Shown piece after piece: positions 42,262-42,276 of a stretch of DNA of 42,276 nt (its first letter is position 1; each line of letters starts with the position of its first letter). The DNA is taken from NCBI GenBank assembly GCA_017745115.1, contig JAGIAA010000021.1, positions 1 to 42,276 of the forward strand, given 5' to 3'. The translations under genes were made by a program, and so were the position numbers. The notes beneath the pieces are model-generated. The model did no database searches, was not told where the DNA came from, and was given only the letters and a program-made list of their open reading frames with translations. Origin of the DNA: Sphingobium sp. (lineage in GTDB: Bacteria; Pseudomonadota; Alphaproteobacteria; Sphingomonadales; Sphingomonadaceae).

Positions 42262-42276
42262 GGCGATCGACTCCTC

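Noticed and set aside
1..42276. tRNA, rRNA, tmRNA or known riboswitch genes.
   Set aside because: I looked through the intergenic stretches and saw no cloverleaf with a TTCGANTC-type arm or other known RNA; a covariance-model scan would be decisive.

Overview
The window looks like chromosomal DNA of a high-GC alphaproteobacterium of the order Sphingomonadales. This is an inference from gene content: tandem TonB-dependent receptors with the IVITGSRI TonB-box style, a PEP-CTERM protein, an imuA-imuB-dnaE2 mutasome operon with an alphaproteobacterial LexA box, and several families of short palindromic repeats. There is no phage, transposase, integrase, CRISPR array, tRNA or rRNA gene that I can recognise.

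Layout. Positions 1-4414 hold two tandem paralogous TonB-dependent receptors on the minus strand, the first cut by the window edge; their 5' leaders share a hairpin. An Old Yellow Enzyme family oxidoreductase diverges from them and converges on a VOC protein. Next comes a compact minus-strand operon of ispG, a class A beta-lactamase lipoprotein and a 94-residue protein built from 14 consecutive pentapeptides. Positions 9.2-13.7 kb carry an S1/P1 nuclease, a small membrane protein, a glycine-zipper/SH3 envelope protein, an SMP-30 lactonase, a siroheme synthase N-domain protein and a GFA protein. The operon argH - small lipoprotein - lysA (13.7-16.7 kb) makes arginine and lysine; argH and a divergent TlpA-like thioredoxin lipoprotein start from the same CATG.

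Positions 17.4-21.4 kb contain a secreted metallo-beta-lactamase-fold protein and, divergently, a secreted protein of unknown function followed by the large and small subunits of an aconitase X enzyme. A stand-alone YjhX-type toxin gene follows. The SOS mutagenesis operon imuA-imuB-dnaE2 (22.1-27.8 kb) has a GAAC-N7-GAAC LexA box abutting its start codon; dnaE2 carries a short palindromic repeat pair inserted in frame.

Positions 28-33.7 kb hold a secreted esterase, an L-lactate dehydrogenase, a MerC-like membrane protein, and a ctaA-cutA-rplM-rpsI block with a terminator-like hairpin in the rplM leader. From 33.8 kb come a lower-GC TbpB-like surface lipoprotein with a Thr-Pro repeat linker, a zf-CHCC protein, a Mak-type fructokinase, rpsT, a PEP-CTERM protein, a class V aminotransferase, a coupled Rrf2 regulator / GFA / YffB operon and a class II DAHP synthase.

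Most of the window is ordinary housekeeping and envelope metabolism. The parts I would look at first are the beta-lactamase/pentapeptide pair, the secreted protein-aconitase X operon, and the repeat inside dnaE2.
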